Shown here: positions 1 through 12,400 of the stretch, piece by piece | How the letters are laid out: each line of letters begins with the position of its first letter | How positions within the stretch are numbered: position 1 is the first letter of the stretch | Assembly (NCBI GenBank): GCA_028565635.1 | Contig: JAOXYB010039950.1 | Coordinates: 1 to 28,007, forward strand | Direction: 5' to 3' | DNA from: Phoronis ovalis | Lineage: Eukaryota; Phoronida; Phoronidae | DNA: 28,007 nucleotides | The notes under the pieces: generated by a model | Told to the model about the DNA's origin: nothing | What the model saw: the letters and a program-made list of their open reading frames with translations, nothing else | The model's database searches: none | Program-made: the position numbers and the translations under genes

Positions 1-71
1 TAAGAATGGTGTATGTCCAAAATAGGTGAAAATCGCATTGGAGCCTATGGAATATATAATACTGGTTTCGT
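1..71 (-). CDS. Possible exon 28 (partial, cut by window edge)
   Basis: From an acceptor-like ATATCTGAG at 72-80 the phase demanded by exon 27 stays open to the window edge. It gives about 24 residues starting D-E-T-S-I-I-Y. The tract before the acceptor is only moderately pyrimidine-rich and no domain is recognisable. The length is too short to exclude chance; the true next exon may lie outside the window. Confidence 0.3.
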
Positions 72-243
72 CTCAGATATGAAATAATCCAGATACTGTC
101 ATCATCTAATCTTTTTAATTTATATCAATTAATACAGTCATCCACTTTGGTTGATGATAAACTTGTATAATTATGCAACATATTTGTATAGACAATTATG
201 TGCTACAGCAGTTCAATTTGGTATAACTTTAACTTTTCAGTAC

Positions 244-435
244 CTGTATATGGCTTTGGACAGGGCTTGCAGTCTGGTAACTGGTACCCCGATGCACAGC
301 CAGTGCAGTCCTGCATATATGGACTATCACATTGACAAATATATCCATTTTTCTGACTCTTTGTGGGAATACATGTGCCACTGTTTGGGCACGTAACATT
401 TTGACAAACTGATATCCCTATAGAACAGTCAGCTC
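244..435 (-). CDS. Exon 27: EGF-like domain 10 and cysteine-rich tail
   Basis: Local residues 2066-2129. A-D-C closes EGF 9. EGF 10 has [12 protein letters not shown] and C-Q-C-D. The following C-x2-C and D-C-K-P-C-P-K-P stretch is cysteine- and proline-rich, with no domain I can name. The acceptor is TTATTTCAG and the donor G|GTACTG in phase 1, so the gene continues beyond it. Confidence 0.87.
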
Positions 436-3400
436 CTGAAATAATGATAGATATAAACTTTATGAATCAGTTGTCCTGAAGTATCGTTATATACTTTTAT
501 TATGCCCTTCAAAGTTTTTCCGCCTTTGATGGCATTTGGTTCCTGCTTTTATCTAAGGCTGTATGGACTTTGGCTACTCTGTACTAAAATGTGAACTTCT
601 TAGTCTTACTGATTTCATAGTTAAGCTAGCTTTTATTTTCTACGTTAGAAGGCCAGAAATTATTACCTGCAAACTCGTCAGTGCATAGGCACCAGTAACC
701 ACCTACACCTTCCATACAAGTGGCACCATTCTTGCATTTATTTTCATTGCAGTAGTTCATCTTCTGGTTACAATTCCTTCCAAAGAATCCATCTTTGCAT
801 ACACATTTGTATCCATTAAGTTGGTCAATACATATACCTACATAGCATGGGAAACAAAAAGGTAACTATTGTGGTCGACAGTGAACTGGTATACAATTTG
901 TATAAAAAAGGTTACAATGAATGACTGTATTATTTTTTAAAGATCTTATAGCACTGAACACAAAATAGAGAATATAATAAACCACTGTTAATTTTGACTG
1001 TTACAAAAAGAAAATGTGCTTAAAATTATTTTTACACTTTTGTACAAACATTAATAATTTTTACTAAACTTTATAAAACTTAAATTCCTGCTGCAGACAA
1101 CATCATTTGCCATCTCAACTGATTAATGTCTTTCTACCAGAACTTAACTCAAACATTCTTCACCAGTTACCATCAGTTTAAAACATTACCCTGTGGTAAA
1201 TATCCAACAAGAAAAGTAGACACTGTGGTAAATAAAGCTTTGAGAATTGTGAAAAACATACCATGTGGTAAATGCTGGAGCTGAAAAAAGGGGGCCTATT
1301 AGGCGTCACACATATATAGTGACTTTGAATGGCAGTACCCCCCCTGGGCTTCAAGTGTTTATTTTAAGAAGTATTCATACATCTACTCTATACTACTAAA
1401 TGAAAGGACTCAATGTTTCTCACCCATACTATGTCTAGGCACGCACCGTGTCCGGGAGATTACTTACATTGTCGTTTACAACATTTTACTGTGTCCGTTT
1501 TATGTTTCGTACCTGCTGCGTGGGGGTTCCTAATGTTTAACCCAGACCCTAACATTATGTGGCCTGCTGTAACCTACATGAGGACCTTACCTGCAATTCT
1601 TGTGGGTACGGTTCTCATATAGATTAGAATCATGGGCTCTATTTCTAGTTTCATTTAAAGAACGGACAAACTTCGTCAGACTTGCCTTCATTCAAGCATG
1701 GATTGCTCAAGCACTCATCCAGCTCATGTACACAGTTCGGACCTAAATATCCAGGTCGGCATGGACATGTGTAATTATTAATGCCACCATTTCCATTGAT
1801 GCATACATCCAAGGTGTTCTTAGGATCACATGGATTAGGGAAGCATTCATCCACATCTGTGCAAATTTCACCATCACCTGTAGTTAATGTTTTTTAAGTA
1901 TTAAAAAGTAACATACTACATTGCTATAATTTTTGTTAATCGTTCCCTGTGCTGATTAAAATAAATAATTAGTATACCGTTTCTCTGGGTAATTTGAAGA
2001 CGGTGGCAATTAAATAAGAGGTAACCCTATTAACTTTAAAACATGATGAATTAATATTTTTTAATTATTTTTCAGCATAGTAATATCAAAAAAGATTTCA
2101 GTTTTACCTGTGAATCCTACCTTACACCTACAAATGCTTGCAGATGTGCTCCTATCACATATTGCATATCTACTGCATGTCTTTCCTCCACAACTATCAA
2201 AAAAGAAAAAGTGACAAATGGTTTGTATCAATGCCATTACTATATAAAATCACACATTTAAGGATATGTAACTACTAAATATACAATTATGTACCAACAA
2301 TTTTGTGAATACCGCTTTACCTGCTTTGTTTTGTCATGCATTTTTTGTCAGTTTATCCATTTCTGGCTACAAGTAATGTACACATTATCTTGCTTGAAGT
2401 TCATACAAGCTAACAACTAAATTATAATTAAAATAAACAAAGCACTTTTCAGTGGCTGTATACTTACTTTAAATACTGGATTCTAAAGTATAGCTGAGAT
2501 TGTATAACATTGTTTGCTGAATCCTGGACACGAAGTGTTATCCTAATGAAATTCTTGACAATTGGATTCACTGGTTTAGAAAATATAAGCTGGTTACCCT
2601 CGATTCTGAAAAAGACAAGTATAACAGTTCTTTTAATTTGTATGATTATTGCAAGATTATGAATGTACCAATTAAACATCAAATTCAGAGCAATGATATA
2701 AAACTTTGTAAAAAAGTGCATGTTTATTCCTTCCTTTGTTTTTGCTAACAATATGATCAAGTAAAGTTTTTCCAACTCTTGTGCCAATTTGTGAACCTTT
2801 CTTGTTCATTTCTACAGCTGCCACAAAATTGCACTCTTCCCAACAGTTCCAAAGTTTACAGTGTACTTGAGTAAAGATAATCAGACTAATTTAGTATATT
2901 TCCGCACATAACTCATCCAAGTTCTACAATGATCCCAACCTATTATCTCAGAAGGTAGGCACAAGGCACACATCAATAAACAAAATTTTGTTTCTTGTAA
3001 ATCTTGTCAGAACTCCGGGGAGTTGACTTCCATTCATTTAGACTGGAGGGTCCAGCTGGAACTCGCAGACACTTTCAGAAGTGATGCCTAATTTGAGCTC
3101 AAAATACTGTTGATAGCGATACCAAGTCTTAAATCTTGGCAGTAGAGATACCAAAAGCAAAAATGTTAGAAGTAAGGATACCAAATTTCTGTCCATTAAG
3201 ATACCAATGGATAAATATCTTGTCGGTAGTAAACATACATACTGCGCATGTGCCAGTTCTTCAAAAACTAAACACGGATGATCAGAAATGGACAAGTAAA
3301 TGAGACAAAATGAAAATTTTACCCTGTAGCAAAAAAGTTGATAATAGAGATACAAAATAAAAGATAAAATAATTAACAGTAGAGCTACCAACTGGGTAAA

Positions 3401-6400
3401 TTTGCTTACAGTTGTGATACCAAAATTGAAAATCGCCGGCTGTAGAGATACCTAGGACCCCAAAAAACAGATTTTCCAGCAGATCCCTATATCACTTGGA
3501 TGGAAGTCAATTCCTCGGGGTGAGAACACATTGTGTACATGCATATATACATTTTGGAAACATGATTTGGAGTTACTAATAATATATTAAAATCAGTCTT
3601 TAAGACTCTAGTTTAAAAAAATGTGTGGTGTTGGCGTAGGGCTATTTTCTTTCCTTGCCTTCAAGACTGATTTGTGAATCTTCTTGAGATTGTGACCATT
3701 CAAAAATACATGTTTGTGTGCTTAAAACTTACCTTAAGCAAAAATACTCACAAAAAGTTTAAGAAATACATTCTATCAAACTAGACATTTTCACTTTCCA
3801 AGCTGTATCACATGTTTGCTAAATGCAATTTTAAAGCAAAATGGCTCGACAGAAAAAACTTGCTGTGGTAGTTAGTTACATTTTGATCTTTTCCTGCAAA
3901 TAAAATTTTATAAAAATCCTTACCTAAAGTAGTCAGCATCAGCAAGGTCTCTCTTTCTGTCCTGTATCAGTGTGAACACATGAACGTCATACCTGTCTTC
4001 ATCTTGGACACTCAGTGTACCAACGGAAACATTTACATTTGCAGTTTCAAAAAGATCCATCTCTACTCTGCCATTGATATTTAAGCAGCATGGTGGCTCA
4101 TTGACATTTGTAACTATAACAGAAATAAAACAAAAAATAGCCACTGACTGGAAAGATGACAAGCACCTAACATGCAACTTTTGGTTGGTTTTGAAGCTTG
4201 TATGCACAGAGCTTCTGTGGTTGATTGATAAATTTCATATTGCATTCAAATTGATATATCCTAGAAAAGGCACTACTTGGAATACCTATATTTGCTAAAT
4301 GGTCTAGAATTTGTTCTGTTACAAATGTAGATATATGTATGTCGAACAGTGGGATGTGTATGGAGTTTTTATTACTGTAGCTATGATTCACAATAATTTG
4401 GTCCTGTAGTGCTTCATAAATTTCTGCTTACTGCCAATATTGAAACTTTTGGTGATGGATAGTTTGCTTGATCTTTCTTGCACTTTTAGTTGGATAGATA
4501 TAGTACTGGTAACTTCATAGTTCAGGTGACGTGGATCCAATACATAAAGTTGGTTATTCTGAATAGCAAATGGTGTACCATGGGAAAGGAGTGAATACAC
4601 ATAGCCAGAAGTAGGAACATCTTCATCTCTCACACTGATGTTACCTGTATAATGAAGTTAATTCATGAATACAACCTAAACTTTATGTTAATCTTGACCA
4701 TTTGTTTTGTTATTATACCATCAACTTATTTATGATAGCATAGGATGATATCATTTCGTGCTTAGATGGCGATTACCCTCTGTTCACTAGTCAACTGTTC
4801 TGATAATATATGGATTTGTTTCCTTAGTCATCTCACCTTGTGTGATTCTCTAACAATTGCTTTGAGATGTTTAATACCTAATAAATGCTAATTGAAGCAG
4901 CAGGACATACTTTAAATATGTGTGAACATGGATAAGTATTTTTTATTATAAATTAACTTACCAATTGCAGTATTCAGATGGCTCTATATTTGATATGGTG
5001 ATCAAATTAGCATATATTTAATATACTTTACTTTTCAAATAAAGTGGTACAAAGTAGTTTTGTCAGAAAATAAACTGAGATAGTTCCAATACATTAAATG
5101 CTAGGATATCCTGCAAGTGTTGCATTTACTCTAATATCACTCTCTGGTGGAGAACAGATAAAGCTGTAACTAGAACAGTATCTCATGTCTATGATTAACA
5201 CAGAAGGTGGTAGTAACACCTGGCTGATTACCTACCAACTACAGTATTGATTGCACTGTTCTCTGATACTGAGGTTGCTGAAAGTATTATACTGGATGGT
5301 GGGTCTGGTAGATCTAGCACTCTTACATGCAAGCTAGCTACAATACTCTGTAAATGTAAAACAAACATGCTTTATATCATATTGTCTGCCTGAAGCATTT
5401 TTAAAACTGTTTTGCCACATCCACAGACAATTAAAATTCCAGCAATCTTAAGCTTATAATCTGCATGTGATTTATTTTTATAAATGCAAGTTGCAGCAAT
5501 CAATTAACTGAAGTCAGATACACAAATTCATTTACTTCAGAGCACAATGTTCCAATCACAGATTTCAGCATAATCTTGATGTGAACCTTCACATGTCGAG
5601 TATTCCATAGATTTTTTTATTTGAAACATTCCAAGCAGCTTATTACTATAATATCAAGTAAATGGTCTTCTCACGGCTATTCCATCAATAGCTTTACCCC
5701 TACTTCTTGTTTTTATACAGGTGCAAACTAAAGTCTATGTCACAGTTTTTTTAACACATATCTGCTAACCTATTGCCAAGAAAAATTATTACCGGTATAT
5801 TTTGTGAAAACATAATACTTGCCATTCTAAAATTGTGAAGTTTTGAATTTTCTAATGATAGAATTTTTTGTAAAAAATGTTTTGTGAAATCCTATGTTAA
5901 ATCGCCGTCCAAAATATGTGCGACAGTGCGCCACCTACATCTCATTCATTTGGACTAAAAATATTAGGGTAACAGCCGCTTTTGTTTGGGGATAATTTCC
6001 AAACTTAAGGCAGCCTTATTTTCGTGTAGTCAATCGACACTCCCAAAACGACTAAACAAGAAATTTCTTTTTTTTTAAACATTCTAAACAATGTTTCTTT
6101 TGTAAACTACAAAAAGATTAGTGATCATGTAAAATAAAACGAGCTGTAACTCTCAGCTAAATGATATCGTCCCTTTTTGCACGAATAATTTGACACACCA
6201 AGGTATTTCCTTAAGGATTATGAAAAATCCTTATATACTTATCTATTACATATTTTGTAATCAGTAGGGGCTATTTTGGGTAAAAACTCATGTTTTTCAA
6301 AAAGTGAACTTCAAAAAAAATGTAAGTGTAACACCCCTGCAGATACTAGGCTAAAATTTGGCCAGCTAGGAACTCTAATGATATATCTCAGATTTTTAAA

Positions 6401-9400
6401 ATTCTTCTTAATTCTGAAATGATGTGCTAAAATATGAGTGTCAGAAAAAAATGAAAAACTTCTGACTGTTGAATTTTGGAAAGTCATAACTTTTGAATGA
6501 TAACAAAATTTTAAAATCTAAGACACAGTTTTGGAGATCTCAAAGTGTCTCGCCCCCTTAAGTTAGTTAATAGTTACCTATCTAAGACACAGTTTTTGAG
6601 ATCTACGTTTGAAGTTAATTTTGCGCACGTTTCAATATTGTATCTTAGTACAGGGCTTCCTCACTAATTACATAATCATGTGACAGATAAGTAAAGTAAC
6701 TTTCCATACCATAATTCTTAAGTTAATACCTTTCTAAAAATGTATACTTGTGTCTATGTTTCATTAAACTGTACAAAATTTGACTCAGTGTCTCGCCCCC
6801 TTATGTTAGTTAATAGTTACAATTCTGCTTACAAGCCAACATGCTGAATGTACATGCACCTACCTTGGTTATATTTTGTAGTGTTGTGATCCACAGTCGT
6901 ATGTGTGACTAATTTAGGAGGCAAATTAATGGATTGTTTTTTTAATATAATAATGCGCAATAATTAGCCTAAAACTATGTAAAGCAGGTTTTTACTATTA
7001 TGTCAGCTTCTAATGAGACTTTCTAACGCTATCCAATAGGTGGTAGCAGTGTTCAAGGCCTCTGCTATTAATGAAAGACTTGTTGTTGTAAACTTAAAAT
7101 TATGTGACTTTAGTTGAGTTACTGTAGCAGAGTTCTGATAAATGCCCTGTAGTTGGTCACACCAGGGAAGACAGAATTCTGAAACTCTCATCATGGCACA
7201 AATTTAGCAAAGCATGGTATGCAAAATATTTAAATAGTGTCAGCACTTACTCGTTTCTTTTTTAAATCTACTATTCTACATCAGGGAGTATATAATTGAT
7301 CAGTCTGAATAAATCCATCCGTTAGTGTTCTGTACCCTCTCAACTAACATCTGGGCTTAACCATAGTCAAGTTTTGTTATATTCCTTCAATTTAACAAGA
7401 GTGAAATAATTACATCATTAATCTTTTACCAACCGAAATCTGAGATCAGTCTTTCTCTCTGCATGATCCATCGTCTCCTACCACATCTATTCTATCCGAT
7501 TATGACTCATTCTGAATAGGTATCGCCGGGGAGCTTGCTTTTTGCTTAGCAGATTATAGATAAACTCTGCCAGCACAGCATGTGTGTGATCGACCCACTA
7601 CCCTGCTTAGTCCACTGTTATATCTATTATTGTATGCTGCAATTTGATTAGTGTCAAGACTTTTGTGACACTTTATATAAAAATAAAGGGGTTATCGTTC
7701 TTCTGCTTTTCGAGATAATAAACAAAAATTGACTATGATTAAGCCTAGACGTTAGTTGAGAGGGGACAGAACACTAACGGATGGATTTATTCAGACTGAT
7801 TATTGATGAACCTATAATCGTTACCTTTGGTACAGGTAAACCATTATCTGTACATTGGAAATACAAATGATACTCTTGAGTCACTTCATAATTCAATGGT
7901 TCCACTACTGCCAGATAGTTCAGTGAGGGATGACCGTGAACAGATCGTACTTGAAATTCTGTTGGCACTTTGTCTCCTAAATTTGATCTTTTGACAGTAT
8001 GATGACGAAGATCTCTTTTACCTTAAAAGAAAAACTAAATATGCATCTTATAGAAATCACTACTTTCATAGAAGTAGATATGCTTCAGTGAGACTTTCAC
8101 ATCGTATTGACGTAGTTTCTATTAGACATGCATTAATAACTGAGTACTGACATTTAATTAGTGATATATGTTGGAACTATTTGATAGTTTGTGAATCTTG
8201 TTATTTTTCCATTGTTTCATCAAAATGTTTCCACTGTTCAATTTATCAACTTAACCCTTTGATAGCCAGAATTATTTTTTCAGCGCAGCACAACGAAAGT
8301 TGTTACAGACGTAGAATTTCACATTGTAAGCAATTTTTGTTATTGCGATAACCCCAAATTATTGCGCGTTTTCACAAAAGTCATCTAAATCTAATATCTA
8401 CAACATATCTAAAGATTAAAAAGGCACACAATGTAAAAACAAGTATTGTTGAGCAGTTTTCGCCATCCCAAAATTATTCAAAATGGCTGCTGAAACCAAG
8501 ATGGCCGCCAAAAATTGAGCGTTTTCACAAACAGTATTTAAGTCTGATATCTAGAGCATGTCAGGTTAAAAAGGCACACAATGTAAAAACAAGTACCGCT
8601 GAACAGTTTTTGCCATTCCAAAATTATTCGAAATGGCTGCTGAAACAAAGATGGCCACCAAAAATTGCGCTTTTTCACAAACGGTATCTAAGTCTGATAT
8701 CTACAGCATGTCTAAAGGCTAAAACTGCACATAATGTAAAAACATGTAATAACATATATGAACAGTTTTTGCCATCCCAAAATTATTTAAAATAGCTGCT
8801 GAAATCAAGATGGTCACCAAAAAGTGTGTGTTTTCACAAATGGTATCTAAGTATAATATCTACAGTATATGTAAAGGGTAAGGAGGCACACAATGTAAAA
8901 ACAAGTACAGCTGAACGCTATACTCAATGTGGTACATCCAGCATCAAAATGGCCACAGTGTAACCTGATAGTAGTAATTTTTAGTTTTGACATTTGATCC
9001 AATGACCTCACTTTGACCCCTGACCTAAATTTTCTATGCTCCTGCCCAATGAGTCTACACCCCAAATTTTGCAGCCGTAGCTCAAAGCATTTTCAAGATA
9101 CAGTGTTTACAAAACCGGCACCGAAGTTGCAATGTAGCACGATTACAAATATTGCAATACATGTACATTTCATGGAGTAAAAACATTTTCACCAACTTAA
9201 GAGTTCTGCTGCAACTGTAGTCATCCCTTTGCTTTTGTGTCTAAGGTTATGAACATTTATTGTGCTTTATCTATCATGTTGTTTATGTGGGTTTAGCATA
9301 GTATTTTTTTTTTATTCAAATGATAACACTAGCTTGCAACTGATTTTTATGGCAACTAATGTTTTATGTAGGATTTAAAGCATTCAGTGTTAAGAATTAG

Positions 9401-12400
9401 CTGAATATTTATCCATATTCAACAGTACATAATTACACACAGTACACTGTTTTTAAAATTCATATAGTCTGCGTTGCCGCTGTAATGGTAAATGTTAATC
9501 AATTTCACACTGAAAATATAATTTATGTACCTTATAAAAAATGTATTCCTCTCCTTTCACAGTAAAGAATTAGAAAATTCAGAAAAATAAGATGTTTTGT
9601 TGCTGCAAAAAGATTATGGACTTACAGGTGATACATGTAGCCATGACTACTGGTTTCAAATAGAACATTTCTTACGAATACTAAGTGTGCACCACTTGAT
9701 TAGCAGCAACTGGAAAGATTACACATTTTTCATAAAATTACTTGCACTACTTGCAATTGCAATAAAAATGAGGTTCATATTGCGTGAATTATGTTGACAT
9801 GTGCGAAGTATTGTACTTTTGCATGCACAGGCAATAGCTGAAAGTATCATGATAAACATAACTGATAAAAATATAACAACAATTACTAATGTAGCTGTAA
9901 CATATATCAGCATCAGCAATACTCAATTACTGCATATAATTAAATCAGCAACTGCAAATATTGGGATAAAATATAAGCAAAATATCAATACTAACTATAG
10001 GCAATGCTAACTGCAAATTCCTATTACTTGTATGCAGTTTCTCTATATCACTCTTGATGCTAAGACATATAGCCACATATTTTTTTAAAACTTCAATAAA
10101 AAGGCAAAGTATTGTGATATGTTGCTATAAATATATATTTTATACAAATAGACGGTAAAATTTCCAAAAAAAATGTAACAACAATTCGGGAGAATAAAGC
10201 AGCAACATGGAAACTAATTCGTTCTGGCACCTTGTTGATGATTTCAAATAGGATCGACATGGACGTTCAATTTTCTTGAAATTTTAGGAATATTGGTGCT
10301 AAGTATAGCTCTTACTACCTTCCTTGGTGTTTGCTAGTATCTCTCAGACATCGTGTATACGGTATATCTGGGTTAACTTAACGAGGGAAACAAATCTTGG
10401 AGATCGATCATATCCGATACTCCAGTCAATACCATGTGCCTCAAATGATAAGCAGGGGCCACAACAATAAACTCGTTTTGTATGTAATATTACGCAATTA
10501 CATCAATTTTATACACTTAAGTGTTTTTAAACACATTAATAAACATTTTCTGATATTATTTTTAACAAAAATACTTCTTAGACGTCGACTATATGTAAAA
10601 ATTACTTAGTGGCTATGTCAGCGTTTGCACATTGCTGCTAGATGGCTCCGCCCAAGTGTAAACAAAACCAACCGGTAAGCCCACATTTTTTGTAGACAGA
10701 AAACAGTTTTTTTTAACGTTTTAAAACAAAGACAGATAATTATTCTAATAAGTTGGGGATATTGAGGTGCGCGTTTTAAGGCAAGTTTATGATGCTATAG
10801 CGTTCGTAATATGGTAAGGACAAAGAAAATAACACTGGGTATATGAACTATAAACATCCGTATGTAGAAAAACAAAAGGCAGTTGCGTGAATTCTGTTCG
10901 TTTAAATTTACAGCAGGCAAATCCGCTTAAATGCGGACGTGGCTATCAAAGGGTTAATTTCTTCCTAGCTTTTTGCGCTAGGTAGTAAACTCATCAGTTT
11001 CTTTTCCCAATTATTTTTACATAGTAATTACTGAAGCCTGGTATTTTCACAATTTGTAACACAAAAAATTTAAAAACTTACCTCGGAGATGTTGATATTC
11101 GGCACTTTCAGATTCGCTAATAATTTGGCATGTGTGAGACTGTTTGGCATAATCATTATTCACATTGTCTTCATCCACCACGTACAGGTATGCTACAATT
11201 TGTGTCCCTGTACTTATTCCACCAACAGTTTCATTTACAGTTGCTGAAGTTGTTCCAATAATAGTTTGAGTTGCAGTTACATTTATCTGTGGAATATGCA
11301 TGTTTGATGAGGTTTCATCTATAGCATCATAAAATAGTACCCTAGATGGAGCATCATTTTTATTCACTACGTCAATTGTAAAATTCTTGGAAATGGCTAA
11401 TCCACCATTGTCATGACATTGTAATGTGATATTGTGTTGCTTTTGTTTCTCATAATCGATTTTATTGCTATCTGCAACCATGAGATAATTCTTAGTTCCA
11501 TTTTGGTTGATCATAAATTGACCACCAGAATTTGGTAACAAATTGCAGTCAAATCTGTCCCCAATATCTTGATCACGAACATCAATTTTGGAAATAAATA
11601 CAGTTTCTCCAACTGGCAAATTTTCATTCACAGTATGTTCTTTAAGTATGATATCAAAGGGTGGATCATTCTGATCCAATATGGGTATCATTAAAGTTTG
11701 GGTATGGGTAAGTTTTGCAGGATTTCCATCGTCTGTTGTCTGTATAGTTATGGTGACTTGTTGATTGTTCACGTAACGTATACTGTAATTAGTAGCAACT
11801 AGTAAAGCTGTACTACCATCAGCATAAGATCTTAACTTGATAGCTCCAGCTGGATCTTGTTGTTTGATTTTGTATATATAATTTTGTCCAATATCTTCAT
11901 CTATTGTATACAAGAATGCAATAAGTGTATCGCTGGAGGAGTGCTCAGGAATGACGGTAGCACGTGGAATGCCAAGACTTGTTGGTGGGTCATTAATATT
12001 AATAATAGTCACTGTTACCCTCTGCAATATATAATGAAATAATAGTATAGTAGAGCAGATGGAACAGTGCAAATAATATAATAAAAATTTACAATACAAT
12101 AAAAATATGACAAATATTTGCTGCAGTGTGCATGTACTCTTTTGGTAAATAAATTGAATTTTGTCATTGATGATAAATAGTTAAAAAAACACCCCTTTTC
12201 GGATTGTTTTGAAAATATCCCTGATTACACAACCCTTGTTGGAAAATACGGGGATGAAAACGAAACTAAGATTTTATCTTTACTTTTATTCCAAGTAGAA
12301 TGAAATTGCAACTGCTTATAGAACTTCGTGGTACCCTTTTTCAGAATTTTAAACATTGAACATCATATCCCTGTTGTGCGTGGCATACCCGTATACCCTC

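Larger units (their letters stand above)
5348..7824 (-). other. Intron 19 (2477 bp)
   Basis: It contains the 498 bp MITE-like element next to exon 19 and the direct-repeat region 6516-6820. The rest (5348-5880 and 6830-7300) is AT-rich with nothing I recognise. Confidence 0.8.
8022..11081 (-). other. Intron 18 (3060 bp)
   Basis: Almost filled by the piggyBac-like element (2699 bp plus its duplicated TTAA). The remaining host sequence is about 360 bp, similar to neighbouring introns. A tract near 8995-9030 rich in TGACC/TTTGACC lies inside the element. Confidence 0.85.

Noticed and set aside
151-396. A plus-strand 81-codon frame at the left end
   Set aside because: It is the complement of exon 27, whose EGF cysteine pattern is on the minus strand.
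1651-1685. A stop codon ending the frame of exon 25, taken as the end of the gene
   Set aside because: The stop lies beyond a consensus GC donor. Exons 26 and 27 continue the EGF series in phase, so the stop is more likely intronic.
3950-3980. D-R-K-R-D in exon 22 as a second furin site
   Set aside because: P4 is Asp rather than Arg, so it does not meet the R-X-K/R-R consensus.
9597-10609. Plus-strand open frames of 66-70 codons
   Set aside because: They lie inside the piggyBac-like element, are short and AT-driven, and show no transposase motif.
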